Below are positions 23,801-36,197 of a DNA stretch of 64,000 nucleotides, piece after piece. The position numbers and the translations under genes were made by a program. Within the stretch, counting starts at the first letter, position 1; every line of letters starts with the position of its first letter. The stretch is from Haberlea rhodopensis. Taxonomy: Eukaryota > Streptophyta > Magnoliopsida > Lamiales > Gesneriaceae. The DNA lies in NCBI GenBank assembly GCA_907163345.1, contig CAJQUN010000128.1:682001-746000 (forward strand), written 5' to 3'. The notes under the pieces are model-generated. The model worked only from the letters and a program-made list of their open reading frames with translations, searched no databases and had not been told where the DNA came from.

Positions 23801-25357
23801 GCTGAGGATACTATGAGCTTATCAGCTATGATGACTTCCTATTGCCATTTAGGCTATGATTTTGATGTGGACACGTCGCCGGTGCGAGTGTCGACCTTAT
23901 TGGCTGAGCCGGACGTACTTGAGGCTATTAGGAAAGCTCAGAGTTCGGATAATGAAATTCAGAGATGGTCATCAATAGTGCTCCAAGGGCAACCATCAAA
24001 GTTCCGAGTTGCTGAGGATGGTTCATTGAGACTGGGCAACCGTTGGGTGGTACCAAAGACACCAGAATTACGCCAAGGAATCTTGCACCGTGCCCACAGT
24101 AGCCGGTTCAGTATCCACCCAGGAGGAAGAAAGATGTACAAGGACCTATGTGATCAATTTTGGTGGAGACGCATGAAGCGTGAAGTAATTGCTTTTGTCA
24201 AGAGGTGTCTGATCTGCCAGCAAGTAAAAGCAGAAAGACAGAGGCCTGGTGGTGAGTTGAAGAGCTTAGAGGTACCTAAATGGAAGTGGGAACATATATC
24301 TATGGACTTCGTAACTCACTTGCCAAGGTCGGCCTCTGGATTTGATGCGATCTGGGTGATCGTGGATAGGCTGACGAAAGTAGCTCATTTCATTCCTTAC
24401 AGTATGACTTTCACGTATCTAAAGATGGCCCAATTGTATGTACGGGATGTAGTGAGGTTGCACGGTATTCCAGTTTCAATAGTGTCTGACAGAGACCCGA
24501 GGTTCACTTCACATTTCTGGGAGGGTCTCCAATCAGCGTTGGGCACAGAGGTAAGACTGAGTACAGCCTATCACCCTCAGACAGACGGTCAGACAGAGCG
24601 TACCATACAGACGCTCGAAGATATGCTGAGAGCATGTGTCTTGGAGTTTGACACTCCGTGGCAAGAATCTATACCACTGGTAGAGTTCTCCTACAATAAC
24701 AGCTATCAGGCGAGCATTCAAATGGCCCCTTTTGAAGCTCTGTACGGACGACGATGTAGATCCCCGCTGTTTTGGGAGGACTTGACTAGTAGGGCGGTAG
24801 GAGGACCGGATATGATTAAAGATATGGAAGAAAAGATCAAGACGATACGCTTAAAGATGAAAGCGGCCCAAGATAGGCAAGCGGCCTATGCCAATAAGCG
24901 GCGACGACCGCTAGAATTCCAAGTAGGAGATAAGGTTTTCTTGAAAATCTCACCCTTCAGGGGTGTGGTCCGTTTTGGTATGCGGGGAAAGTTATCTCCG
25001 AGGTATGTGGGACCGTATGAGATATTGCACCGCATCGGTACTTTGGCCTACCGCTTAGCTCTACCGCCGTCCTTATCCGGTATTCATGATATTTTCCACG
25101 TCTCCATGTTGAGAAAGTATGAACCCGATCCGTCTCATGTATTGCAGCCTTCAGAGGTTCAGTTGAGTTCAGACGTGTCCTATGTTGAACGACCGGTTAG
25201 AATCCTAGATCGTGAGGATCGCAGGCTACGAAGTAAGATTATACCGATGGTCAAAGTTCAGTGGGATCGCCGGGGTGTCGAGGAGGCTACGTGGGAGACG
25301 GAACGGCATATGGTGCAGCACTACCCGGAACTATTTTCTGGTATGATTTATATTTAG
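20841..25357 (+). pseudogene. Element C gag-pol polyprotein with gag frameshift and stop
   Basis: ATG at 20841 follows GTGTTGCAG|T, a possible splice acceptor shared by B, C and D. A one-base deletion near 20920 (after PPPA) shifts the frame, and an in-frame TAG at 21113-21115 replaces a Gln codon. From 21116 the frame is open for about 1410 codons: rest of gag, zinc knuckle CYVCGERGHFARQC, protease LIDTGASHSF, RT FIDDILIYS, RNase H, integrase with HISMDFVTHLP and SDRDPRFTSHFW, and a complete chromodomain-type tail ending YPELFSGMIYI. Pol would be usable in cis only if gag could be made, which this copy cannot do directly. Confidence 0.93.
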
Positions 25358-25382
25358 TTTCTTTTTGGGTAAGTGCATGCGA

Positions 25383-25416
25383 TTTCGAGGACGAAATCTT
25401 ATAAGTAGGGGAGTAA
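25383..25416 (+). other. Element C PPT and conserved flank
   Basis: TTTCGAGGACGAAAT then AAGTAGGGGAGTAA immediately before the 3' LTR. Confidence 0.85.
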
Positions 25417-26071
25417 TGTGATGCCCCGAAATTAATTAATGGTAACCTGGACATTAATTATGTTTATATGTTGAGTTATTACGATGATTAAGTTATGTGT
25501 GGAAATGAAGAATTAACATGATTTAAGGATGTTGATTTTAATTATGAGGATGATATGGATTTAATGATGTTGGTTACATTTTATAAATGTTTACCATGTT
25601 AATGTATTTCATATACATCATGTTGTTTATTGGGGTGCAAGTTAAATATTAGGATTTAATACTTAAATCACCATTCCTACCTCACCTCACCCTTTTACAC
25701 TCAATTCCCAAAATCACTTTCCCAAACCCCCTTTCCCCTCATTTTCGAAATTAACCCTAAAGGTGGGAAGAAATTCTTGTAAAAGCTTCCTTCTTGCATT
25801 TCTTGGTAAGATTTAGTGCCTATGATGTTTATATAGCACTTATTGATGTTCTTGAAATGTTTGTTAAGTTTTGGAAGGGTTTTAAAAAGGGTTTGAAATG
25901 GGTTTGTTTGGGTTAGTGTGATTCTTGGTGGGATATTGGATTTTTAATGGTTTTATGGTGTGTAATGAAGGTTTTGAGTGTTTTAATGATTTTAAGTTGT
26001 TGGTATAAATGATGGTTGAGGTTGGTGAGGTTTAAAGGTGCAAAAATGGAGATTTTCGTTGTACAGAGGCT

Positions 26072-26323
26072 GGCGATCGATCGCCCGTTTTTGGCGATCG
26101 ATCGCGAGCAGGCAGTAGGCTCCAGAAGCCTTTGGCGATCGATCGCCACTTTTGGGCGATCGATCGGTAAGCTTTGGCGATCGATCGCCACTTTTGGGCG
26201 ATCGATCGGTAAGCTTGGCGATCGATCGCGCCAAAGGTTGCGATCGATCGCCGAATGCATAAAATTGTTGATGCGGGCAGTGTGATCTCGCGATCGATCG
26301 GGACGACTTGGCGATCGATCGCG
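26072..26323 (+). repeat. GCGATCGATCGC palindrome cluster, expanded to ten sites
   Basis: Contains two consecutive copies of a unit made of GGCGATCGATCGCCACTTTT and GGGCGATCGATCGGTAAGCT, where the 5' LTR has one. This gives two more palindromes than the partner LTR. Confidence 0.88.
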
Positions 26324-26415
26324 AGACACACAAAAGTGTGTTTTTGGCATTTTTGTGGGGATTTTGTATATTGGACTATAATTAGCTTCTAATATTGAAT
26401 TGTATGGTTGTGTAG

Positions 26416-27204
26416 AACCATCCCAAGGACCCACAACTTCGAGAAGATAAAGTACTACGACTTCACCACATTTTGAAAAGGTACGTAAGAAACGTACGGG
26501 CATCAACGGAACATATCCCTAAACCATGACTTTGCATCAATTTGCATAAGTATTTATGATGATGATTATGATGATTATGATGATGATGTTGTGATAAACG
26601 AAGATGATATAATGTTACGATGACAATTATGATATGATGATGATGTTTGAAATGATGATTCTTATAAGATGATGACGCATGTTTTGACTATGCTACTTAG
26701 AGTGGTTGAATGTCCGGTGACTATTATGGGCAAGCGAGGAAGGTCTTGCCGCTCACATAACTGAGCGATGGGGTACATCCGCTATCAAGGTGTAGCGATG
26801 GGTATCATCCGCTGAGCGATGGGGTACATCCGCTATCAAGGCGTAGCGATGGGTATCATCCGCTGAATAAGAGATACATCCGCTATCAAGGCGTAGCGAT
26901 GGGTATCATAAGATGTGTTATGTCGAGCGAGGGGACCAATTGTGCCGCTGTCATAATAGAACCCGGACAGTCCCATTTCTAATTAACATGGATTGTTGTG
27001 AACTTTTATACGAAGTATGATGTTAATCATTCATGTCTTGAACTAATGATTATATGCGTAATTATGAAACAGGGACAACCAAGGAAGGATAGTACTATTA
27101 AACAGGAAGTATATGTTATCAATTATTTCCATGCATTATTTATATGCCATTAACTCATGATGTTAAGTAACGATGTACATGCTCACGATGGGTTGTTCCT
27201 GTAG
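26416..27204 (+). promoter_or_regulatory. Predicted structured leader (element C, 3' LTR)
   Basis: Exon 2 26416-26480 (65 nt), donor hairpin GTACGTAAGAAACGTAC (26481-26497), ACAGGGACAACC (27069-27080) pairing with GGTTGTTCCTGT (27191-27202), acceptor end 27204. Confidence 0.5.
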
Positions 27205-27452
27205 GTACACTTTTGGATCGAGATCAAGGGTCGGGTTGAGATAGTGAGCTAAAGGAGCATAAGAAGATAGATACAGGATTTTTGTTAGCCTTAACATTCT
27301 TTTTGGGGAATGTAATTAACTAACTATTGAAGTTTCATTTTGGCCTGTAATTACATTGAGCTCACATAACAACCAGAACTCTAAAATGTCTCTAATGCAT
27401 GTTTAGTTCATAATACGCTATTAAAATGACGTTAAGGTAGGAAGACCCTACA

Positions 27453-29220
27453 TGCTCTTTCAGCTCTCTTAACTCCACTGGTGCCATCCTGTAAGGGGCA
27501 CGAGAAATAGCGGATGTCCCCGGTAACAATTCGATCCCGAACTCAACTTCCCTAACCGGCGGGAATCCGGGAATCTCCTCCGGAAATACATCGGCAAACT
27601 CGGCAACCACGGGTATATCTTCAACTCTTAACTCATATTTCTTACCAGCAATGTTAACGGCATAAATAAGATAACCCTCGTGCCCACGTTCCAATAACTG
27701 AGTCATCTTTAAAGCCGATATCAACGGAATTCTTGAGCGGGAACCATCCCCATAAAAAGTCCACCGAACCCCTAAATCAGATCTGAACCGTACTGTCCTT
27801 TGACTGCAGTCTACTACTGCCTGGTATCTATTCAGCACATCAATACCCACAATGCAGTCGAAGTCCGACATCCCCAGAACAATCAGGTATGACTTCAACT
27901 CGTTGCCCTCAAAATAAATGAGGCCGCCATCAACAAACTGATCTGCAATCACACTCTTTCCAGCGGGTGTCGAAACCACAAGAGGCGTGGGTGACGGAGT
28001 CGTGCATATACGGTGCCTCTCCAAAAAACTCGTCGACACAAAGGAGTGTGACGCACCTGTATCTATCAAAATATAAGCAGGGTGCGTAAATAAATGACAC
28101 TTACCCGCTATCACTTCCTCTAGAGCTGCTGTAGCCTGCTCCCTGGTAAGGGCATACACTTACCCTTGAGGTGGCCCCAACGGCTGTCCTCCCAATGGCC
28201 TCGGTGCAAATGGTGGTCTCTGCTGTGCTGGCCTGTCTGAAGGTCTCCCCATAGTATTCTGTGGCCCTCCCCGGTTAGGACAATTTCGGGCCAAGTGCCC
28301 ATGTTTCCCACACTCATAACAAGCAGAGCATCCTTTCACTGAATGGGGTCCCCCGCACAGAAAACACTTAACCTTCTCAAAATTGCTAGCCTGAGACTGT
28401 CCCCTATGAGACGGAGCATTACTTCCACGACCACCCCTTCCACGAGCATCTTGCCATCTACCACCGAATCTGGAAGATGATGAGTTTCCCTTTGGCTTAA
28501 AATGGTCGCCCCTTGGTTTCAAGTTTTCAGGGGTCGGTCTCTGAGATGGTGCTGGAGGCGGTGCCACAGTCGGATATGCACCCACTCCTAATTCTGCCAG
28601 TTCAGCTCGTGCTAGGGCGTCATCAAAACAAGTAGGGCCATAAGTGATCACCCTATCATACAACTCCGGCCTCAAGCCTTTCATAAAATTCCTCATCTTT
28701 GCTTGGGTGCTAGAGGCGATATGAGGCACATATCTGAGTAAGGAACAGTACTGGAGAGCATAGTCAGACACCGGCATAGTACCTTGCCTCAAGCTATTGA
28801 ATTCATCCTCTTTAGCCCGCCGTGCCGCTGCTGAGAAGTACCGGGTCAGAATCGAGTCCTAAACAGCTTCCAGTTTATTTCCTGACCCTGAGCCTCCTGT
28901 TCAATTACTGTGGTCTTCCACCACATCAACGCCTTTTTGGCCAATTGAAATTCTGCTAGCCGTATCCAAGCTGTCTTTGCGCACGGGGCAGCTACAAATA
29001 TCTGCTCCAACCTCTCTAGCCATTCCTCGGCCTTCTCCCCTGTTTCAGTCCCTTCAAAAGTTGGGGGCCGATAAGCTAGAAATTGCGTCAAACTCAGTTC
29101 TCCCGGCAATAGCTGTTGTTCGGACGGCTCTTCGCCCAAGGCGGGCGGCGGTAGGGGATTTGTATGCCTAGCACTAGCATTTACACTCACTGCATCACCA
29201 GCATCTACATTTGCTGCCAT
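27453..29220 (-). pseudogene. Element B gag-protease (right half)
   Basis: Start ATG at 29220-29218 (MAANVDAGDAVSVNASARHT), preceded on the minus strand by TTGTGTTGTAG. A one-base deletion near 28846 breaks the frame after RTRF. A TAA near 28157-28159 replaces a Gln codon between gag and protease. Zinc knuckle CYECGKHGHLARNC and protease LIDTGASHSF are recognisable. The frame then enters element C at 27452; TGCTC at 27453-27457 is C's target duplication. Confidence 0.92.
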
Positions 29221-29397
29221 ACTACAACACAAGGATTAACAACAATATCCAAAAACAATTCACATAATACATCGTTAGAAAGCCATAACATGTTAGCATA
29301 ACAGTCACATACTTCATATGCGCACAACATGTTTAAAAGTAAACGCCTAGCCAACTTATTGCTAAGGCTACCCTTCACTCGTTCCCGGGTTCTCTAA

Positions 29398-29414
29398 CCG
29401 CTGCTCTGATACCA
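29398..29414 (-). other. Element B PBS (initiator tRNA-Met type)
   Basis: Minus strand TGGTATCAGAGCAGCGG, four bases from the 5' LTR. Confidence 0.92.
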
Positions 29415-29673
29415 CTAATGTAAGGACCCTAGTTCCTTAACGATGAAATCAAGATATAAACATGGCTAAACATGTATTAGAGACATCTTAGAGTTCAGGT
29501 TGTTATGTGAGCTCAATGTAATTACAGGCCAAAAATAAAACTTCAATAGTTAGTTAATTACATTCCCAAAATGAATGATACGACTAACAAAAATCCTGTA
29601 ATCTAACTTCTTTCAAGTCTCTTTCAGCTCACAGTTCAACCCAACCTAGAGCCCCTTTTGTCCAAAAGTGTAC

Positions 29674-30346
29674 CTACAGGAACAACTCACCATGAGCATA
29701 TAAATATCACCATTTAATCACAATTCAACTTACCAAAATAATTAAGCGCATGCGGCAAATAATAGATATGCTCCTTGATCACCACATTAGCACATTTCAC
29801 TGTTGTTCCTGTTTCACAAATTTATGCACAAAATCATTAGTTCACGACATAATGATCGATAACGCGTTTCCAATTATATCCACAATATTTCACATTAATC
29901 ACTAGAATTGTGACTGTTCCGGTCCCAATACAACAGCGGAAATTTAGGACCCCTCGCTTCGACATATAGCGGCATCATATGATATCCCTCGCTTCGACAA
30001 TGACAGCGGCATGTTACCTCGCTTAGACATGACAGCGGCAAATATCATACTACCATCGCTTCATATGACAGCGGCAAGTACCTCCCTCGCTCGGAGATAA
30101 AGGCTACCGGAACATTCATCAATTCTACCACAATAATCAAACACAAATGATTCCAATATCATGATATAACACTATCATTTCACATATCTCATCACATATG
30201 AGGACACACTATTCACAATATGCATCATTAAAGTTGTAACACGATTTACCGTCCGATGCTCGTACGTCTCACTACGTACCTTAGTTTCAAAAGTGGAGAA
30301 GTTGTATAACTTTATCTCCTCGACGTTGTTGGCACCTGAGATGGTT
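29674..30346 (-). promoter_or_regulatory. Predicted structured leader (element B, right LTR)
   Basis: Exon 2 from 30346 to 30280 (67 nt), donor hairpin GTACGTAGTGAGACGTAC (30279 to 30262), 5' arm CAGGAACAAC (29811 to 29802) pairing with GTTGTTCCTG (29686 to 29677), acceptor end 29674. Confidence 0.5.
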
Positions 30347-30439
30347 CTACACAACCATACAATTCAATATTAGAAGCCAAATAATAGTCGAATACCAAAA
30401 ATTCAACAAAATACAACATTTTTCAAAATTACACAGCTG

Positions 30440-30652
30440 GCGATCGATCGCTCCACTGAGGCGATCGATCGCCTCAAATTTTTCTTCGCGGCGATCGATC
30501 GCTTCAAACATGGCGATCGATCGCCTAACCCTTGGTTTGGCTACTGCCTCTCGGCGATCGGTCGCCTCATTTCAGGCGATCGATCGCCTGCCCTGCACTT
30601 CGCCCACTGTCCTTAGGCGATCGGTCGCCTCTTTTCAGGCGATCGATCGCCT
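30440..30652 (-). repeat. GCGATCGATCGC palindrome cluster
   Basis: Eight sites in predicted intron 1 of the B 5' LTR; partner of 14860-15072. Confidence 0.8.
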
Positions 30653-31403
30653 CGCACAGACACACGATTTTCACCATTTTTACACCAAAAACTCCTTCCC
30701 AACTTCCACAACACATATACCAACAAACTCAAAACACAAAAACACTTTAAACCTTCAATACACATCATAAAACAACCCCAAAATCCCACACCCAACCACA
30801 AAACATACCAACCCAAATAAACCCATTTTCAAACTCCAAACAACAACCCAAATTCACAATAAACCTCACAAAACAACAAGGGATGATATATATATACATC
30901 CTAGGCCCCAAATCTTACCAAGAAATCACAAGAATCAAGTTTTGCAAGAACTCCTCTTCCACCTTGGGGTTCAACTCGAAAATGAGAGGAGGAGGGTAGG
31001 GTTTGAAAAGTGTTGGGGGTTGAATAATGTGAGGAGGGGTAAAGAGGATATGAGGTTATAGTGGGTTATGAAAGTTAATTAAATTTTTCACCCCACTTCC
31101 TAACATGATGCAAATTATGCCCAACATTGCATTTTAGACACATTTCACCACAATGCGCCAAATATCAATTAAATGCATGTTTCACAAAATAATGACTACT
31201 AACACATGTAAGCCATCAAAACACCCGATTACCCAACATGCATAACATGTACCCTGAAATGCTCTACCAGTCCACATGACCAAGCATTTCCACATGGCGA
31301 TTAATTCTAACACATAAGGCAATTACCACCATAATTAATCATAATTAATCATACGAACACAATTTATGCCTTAAACACAATTAATCATTTCGGGGACATC
31401 ACA

Positions 31404-31629
31404 GAGGTCTTCCCCCTTCACCATTTTCATTTCTTAGCTCATTTCTTGTAAAGAAGACACTGTAAATTACACACTTGTTTATAGTGAAATTTATACCGGA
31501 CAAGGTCCCGTGGTTTTTCCCCATCTTTTGGGGTTTTTCACGTAAAAAATCTGGTCTCATTTACTTTTTGTATATTATTTCGTGCTCGGATGAAATATAC
31601 GTCTACCCTACCAAAATCCGAGGCAACAT
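31404..31629 (+). mobile_element. Tat-like LTR, right part
   Basis: Continues the LTR cut by element B. Contains a motif common in plant LTR ends: GGACAAGGTCCCGTGGTTTT, then GGGGTTTTTCACGTAAAAAA and a GTGCTCGG block. A plausible LTR end is GAGGCAACA at about 31629, matching a TGTT start, but the exact boundary and target duplication cannot be proved here. Confidence 0.5.
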
Positions 31630-31945
31630 ATGGAAATCCAAGACAAATGACTACAACAAATTTTGGGAGACTCTATGGTTGGTGACCTGGTGGGTCTGGG
31701 TGGTCCAAGGGCCCAACCATATGAAGCATGCGATGTGGGTAGGGGGCTACAAAATAGTCATCAGCGTTGTCTGCTATACTCGTAATACAATAATTATTCT
31801 CTATTATATTATTTTTCAATTTGCGCATTCTTATTTTGTATGGATGAACGAACGAACTTATTGACAATTTAAACGGGCTTGAAGAATGTTCAAAATTAAG
31901 TCATTATTGGAGTGATATTAATATAAATTATTTTAAAGAAACTAT
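31630..31945. other. Unassigned sequence between two retroelements
   Basis: About 315 bp, AT-rich toward the right, with no repeat structure, coding pattern or known motif I recognise. A frame reading through from the LTR has no protein-like features. It may be original target DNA or a remnant of an older element. Confidence 0.4.
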
Positions 31946-33439
31946 TGTTGGGATATGCCCTAAGACAAGTCATTAGATGATTGTTTAAGACATACAATGT
32001 TTATGGATTTATGAATGGCAATTCATTATTATATATTATTCTTTTAACTATGCATTGTGAATTAATATATATGTTAATGTCCTTAGAATAATATTGTATT
32101 ATTCTTAAAGATGTTCCTAGTCAAGTATTATCATGAAAGGGATAATGATAATACGTAGAGACTAGTATGTGTTGATCGATGAATTGTTCATTGATATGAG
32201 ATATCAAATCAACATATGGGTACATGTTAGAGAACGATGTACTGAACAGACCCACCATGAGAATGCAACATGGATAGTTATATGATCGTCATATGCAATT
32301 CTCATAGTGATAATAATGTATGTAATCCTTATAACTTGTGATCATCAGAGATCCCAACATAAGGAGTTATGTATCTTGATATCGTCAAACGTTACCCGTA
32401 ACAGGGTAATCTATAAAGGCGACTATTGGATACACTACGAATTATGTAGAGGGATGTTGACTGATCGAGATAGGATTTGTCCCTCCTATATAACAGGAGA
32501 TGTGTTTGGCCTTTGATCAAGTGAGAACTAAAATGCATGGCCATGCTCGAATGAGTCGATATGAGATATCGAGCTTATTCGTTTATTCTAGTTCTACTTG
32601 GGGATCAAGAAATAAAGATTGGATATACGAGTATGACTATTCCATGACTCGTGTTCAATCTAAACACAAAGGACAAAGGGATTAAGTTACATGATTAATA
32701 TTATCACAAGTTCTAAAGGTTATGTCGAGTCATTGACATTCTTGTAATTTGGGTAGCATTGATGTGTTGCTAGATACCGCTCAATGCTTGAGACGTAAAA
32801 TGAGATTTTATGTCACTGCCAACATTACAAGATCCTATCGGGTCGCACAAAAGATTAAATCGAGAAGGGAAATTAAATTCATGGGATGAATTAAATAATT
32901 AAGAGGAGTCTTAATTAATAATCATAATGATTAATTAAATCATGGGCTTAAGCCCATGAGGCTTTATGAAAGCCTTTAATTAATTAAATAAAAGATGATA
33001 ACAAGGTGTTTAATTGTAAGACAACTTCATAACATTAAAAACCTACACACAACATAAGCTCTCGGCCGCCTCTTGCGATTTGCTCTCGGTTTTTCTTTGA
33101 TAGCCGAAGAGGGATTGTGATTCCGGCGAGTTTTCGATTGAGAATCGAGTGTGTGTTCCTTGTTCCGGTTTAATAACTTGTCTAGCAACTTGTTATTAAA
33201 CCATCCCTTCACCCGATTTGATCGTGTGGATACCGTTGAGGCAAAACTCATCGAGTTTTGCTATTGACTCGGAGAAGGCGTAGGATGTGGTGCTGCTCCG
33301 TGGATTCTGCTTCAAACACGCTACAAGGGTGAGACCTTCGTATTACCTTAATCCGATATGATAACCTATGTATAGATCCGGTGTTAGTAATCCTAAAAAT
33401 TTTATTCCGCTGCGCTGTATGCTCATGGGATTACTTACA
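31946..33439 (+). mobile_element. Copia 5' LTR
   Basis: 1494 bp, TGTTGGGATATGCCC ... GGGATTACTTACA, ending one base before the PBS. The flank before it is ACTAT; the other copy of the duplication lies outside the window. The end region CCGCTGCGCTGTATGCTCAT resembles many plant copia LTR ends. Confidence 0.85.
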
Positions 33440-33440
33440 G

Positions 33441-33453
33441 TGGTATTAGAGCC
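33441..33453 (+). other. Copia PBS
   Basis: TGGTATTAGAGCC, a one-base variant of the initiator tRNA-Met PBS TGGTATCAGAGCC. Confidence 0.8.
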
Positions 33454-33925
33454 GTGTACAAGGCTCATATCGGATCTATGTGATTAAATTGTGTTAATCA
33501 TATTAGAATTAATATTGCATGCTATTAAAACTGTTTAAATTCATATATGATATGAAATTAATTTTAGTTTATGAAAATCATCGTATAATTGTATTTGATA
33601 TAATTGGCGAATAATTGTATACGATACACGAAAGCGTAAAATCGAGGTGTTAGCCCATGCATGGCTCACGGCAGCCACCAAAGGATGGCTAGGGTTTTGA
33701 ACCCTAATCACCTTGGCTCACGGCCGCCGCATGAGCTAGGGTTTCGAACCCATAAGCTCGTGCATGGCCATGCAGCCGCCGAATAAGGGCTAGGGTTCGG
33801 ACCCTGGCTCGTGCATGGGTCAAGCCTTCACACAATCTAGGGTTTTGAACTCTATTGGCTCGATAAAGTATTGAGAAGGTGCAAGTTGGTTCGATCATGG
33901 TCCACGGAATTATGAGGGTCGACGG
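33454..33925 (+). other. Copia leader, first part, with AGGGTT...AACCCT repeats
   Basis: Non-coding leader with repeated blocks made of GGCTAGGGTTTYGAACCC and CTCGTGCATGG-type sequence (near 33690, 33737, 33792, 33837). AGGGTTTCGAACCCT is close to palindromic. The leader continues at 43288 after element E. Confidence 0.7.
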
Positions 33926-34565
33926 TGTAAGGACCCCAAGCCCTTAAAACCTTGATTAGTGTATTAACCACTATGTGTGGTACATGCTTTCTATAAAATG
34001 TCAATCGGGAAGCTCTGATGATACTTAATCATTGCCTGTCAATAAAAGACTCATATGTTTGCCCTTTACCAACCCCTTGGTGCCACTTTTCACATTGTAA
34101 ACTTTTACAAAAATTTGGGCAGAGTCTCCCCATAAATAGAGCTATCCCAAAACAGATTACAACACATAACAAAATTCCCGGCCAGGGAACACATAATACT
34201 CAACAGAAAGCAGTAATACAAGTAGATTCCCAGCCAGGGAAGACACCACACATATGTCAACAAAAGTGGGTTCCAACACCCACATAATACACCAATGACT
34301 CTCATATCATTCTAGCAATTCAACCTAATTGCATGCAACCTTAAATGAAAGAGAGAAAGGCTCATGCCTTTATATACAATCCATATACAAGTATAATCGT
34401 GCTCACATGCGAGCATCATGAATATGAATATGTATAAATCCTCAGGTGTATATATAGGTACTCTATACGATACCGTGCTCCATCAAGCCCTGGTACCACG
34501 ATCCTGGGAGTACCTCAAATCAACAGCTCGAGCTCAGCTCCATAGCCATCGATGTACCTGTCCAC

Positions 34566-35331
34566 CTGTCCCAACAGAGACAGCCCCCAACGGGGTGAGC
34601 ATACCAATACACAAAATCCCATAATCATAATAATGAAATTCATAATTTACAACACAAGTAAATACTAATGAATTTAAATGATACTCCCTGGATGGCAACA
34701 TCCTCATCCGGGATTCCGTGTACTGTCCCTGTTCTCACAACATCAAACTCATCAAATCTCATAAATCAGTAAATCAACACATTGATTTACACATCGCATG
34801 CCTGATTTACAATATCAATAATGAATGATTCCAAGTTCATATACATGCAAAAATAGATATATCAATATCTAATATTGATTTCATAACCTTGCTTTCCATT
34901 ATACTTAGACATCTCATATGTCTTATAATGAAAACATGAGTCTATGAACCTAGACATCTCAAATGTCTCATAATGAATACATGATTCTACGAACCTAGAC
35001 ATCTCAAATGTCTTACGAAGAATGCATGATTCTACAAACCTAGACATCTCAAATGTCTCATAATATAGTCATATAAACCCAGTACCCCATATATCATGTA
35101 AGAGTCATCCTACTCTAGTGTCACGCACGCTACAAGCGGCGATATCAAGATTTGGGTCATTCCTTGGCTATATCAACATATATGTATAACCATACGCAAA
35201 ACATTCAATGCAATCAAAAATACCTTATGCATTTCACATATATATAGTAATGCTCGTACGTCGCACGTACCTTAAATCACCGAAGTCCGAGCCAAGCCTT
35301 GCTCGTGTTCCATGCCCCGAGGAATGATGTG
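34566..35331 (-). promoter_or_regulatory. Predicted structured leader (element E, left LTR)
   Basis: Candidate donor GTTGG|GTAATCTCC at 35897 and acceptor CGTGTTAG (ending 35332) define intron 1. Exon 2 runs from 35331 to 35271 (61 nt). Donor 2 is in GTACGTGCGACGTAC (35270 to 35256). ACAGGGACAG (34732 to 34723) pairs with CTGTCTCTGT (34583 to 34574) in the tract before the acceptor (intron end 34566). Same layout as the gypsy LTRs with different sequence. Confidence 0.5.
34907..35058 (-). repeat. Four hairpins at 45-bp period (AGACAT-TTGAG-ATGTCT)
   Basis: Self-complementary blocks at 34907, 34952, 34997 and 35042, exactly 45 bp apart, inside predicted intron 2. The related element F has the same loop with different stems. 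Confidence 0.8.
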
Positions 35332-35989
35332 CTAACACGATAAATAATTCACAATTATTTACGAACATGTAACCTATGCTCAAGCACACCCATATCCCTC
35401 ACAACATTGTCAATACACGACAATTATCCTCTTAAAAGACCCGGGGCAGGGTACATGCAGGGAAGGAAATAAATGAGACAATCGAAATTTGTTCAAGAAT
35501 GCCCTACAAAAATCGAACCTTAATCTCACAATTTCGAACCCAATAAAATACCATAATTCATCTAAAATGTCAATTAATCAATCCATAGCATGAATAATCA
35601 TCCCACATGCCAAACCCCCAAATTTGAAATCCAAATCCCTAAAATTCGAAACCCAAACAAGCCTTTAAATTCGAACCCTAACAATTCTTCAAATTCGAAC
35701 CATAACATCTTAATTCGATCCCACTTAAGCATCATAATACACCTAAGATGTGAATTAAACCATCAATGGCAAGAATCATCACCTTTGCCAAAAACCCCCA
35801 ATAATTCGAAATTTAATCCCTACGAAATTGGGGAAATTCGAAACAATAAAGGCATGGAAATACATGAAAAAGACGAACAAGGGGTTAGGGAGATTACCCA
35901 ACGAAATCGGAAGCAAAATCGGACGAAATCCGATGAACCCTAACTTTTGGGGATCGACGCCTTTCTGCCAAATTCGACTCCAGGACGCG

Positions 35990-36150
35990 ACGAAACCTCG
36001 AATTGATGGAGGGGAAAGAAGCGCCTCGTCGAGACGAAGACGGTGATAGGTCGCACGCGGCGAGCGGCGGCCGGACGGCGGCGGGCGCACCGCTTTTGCG
36101 CGCGGAGGCAGGGGAGATCGGGAAAGGGGTCGCGCGCGGGAGAGAGGAGG
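35990..36150 (-). promoter_or_regulatory. GC-rich leader segment in element E LTR
   Basis: Strongly GC-rich block in an AT-rich element, rich in CGCCGCCG and CTCTCCCGC on the minus strand, located just downstream of the TATA box. It resembles a plant gene 5' UTR followed by a donor (35897). Absent from element F. Confidence 0.5.
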
Positions 36151-36197
36151 AGTTGGGGGCTGAAATGAAATTTATGACAAATTTTGGGTTCAATTGG

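Larger units (their letters stand above)
18649..27452 (+). mobile_element. Element C: nearly complete gypsy chromovirus, target duplication TGCTC
   Basis: 8804 bp. LTRs at 18649-20643 and 25417-27452, PBS, gag-pol, PPT. TGCTC flanks both sides (18644-18648 and 27453-27457). It is inserted in RT of element B in opposite orientation. The LTRs differ by about a dozen bases by eye plus a 41-bp repeat-unit gain in the 3' LTR, so it is younger than B, as nesting requires. Gag has two disabling changes; pol is open. Confidence 0.97.
25417..27452 (+). mobile_element. Element C 3' LTR
   Basis: 2036 bp. Same as the 5' LTR except scattered substitutions and one additional 41-bp unit in the palindrome cluster near 26160-26200. 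The hairpin array lies at 26728-26950. Confidence 0.95.
13839..31403 (-). mobile_element. Element B: gypsy chromovirus (-), with element C nested in RT
   Basis: LTRs at 13839-15838 and 29419-31403, gag-protease at 27453-29220, RT to chromodomain at 15851-18643. Target duplication AAGGT/GAGGT flanks it. Without element C (8804 bp plus the duplicated TGCTC) its length is about 8.76 kb, normal for a full element. The LTR pair differs by roughly 18 substitutions and one G-run length change by my reading (about 0.9%). Its reading frame has several stops and frameshifts, so B is dead although its LTRs are still very similar. Confidence 0.95.
29419..31403 (-). mobile_element. Element B 5' LTR (right copy)
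   Basis: 1985 bp, TGTAAGG ... GACATCACA on the plus strand. It carries the palindrome cluster at 30440-30652 and hairpin array at 29930-30095, both slightly better preserved than in the left copy. Confidence 0.95.

Noticed and set aside
31475..31864. 129-codon frame after the Tat-like LTR
   Set aside because: Begins in LTR sequence and crosses its probable end; no homology I recognise and AT-driven composition.
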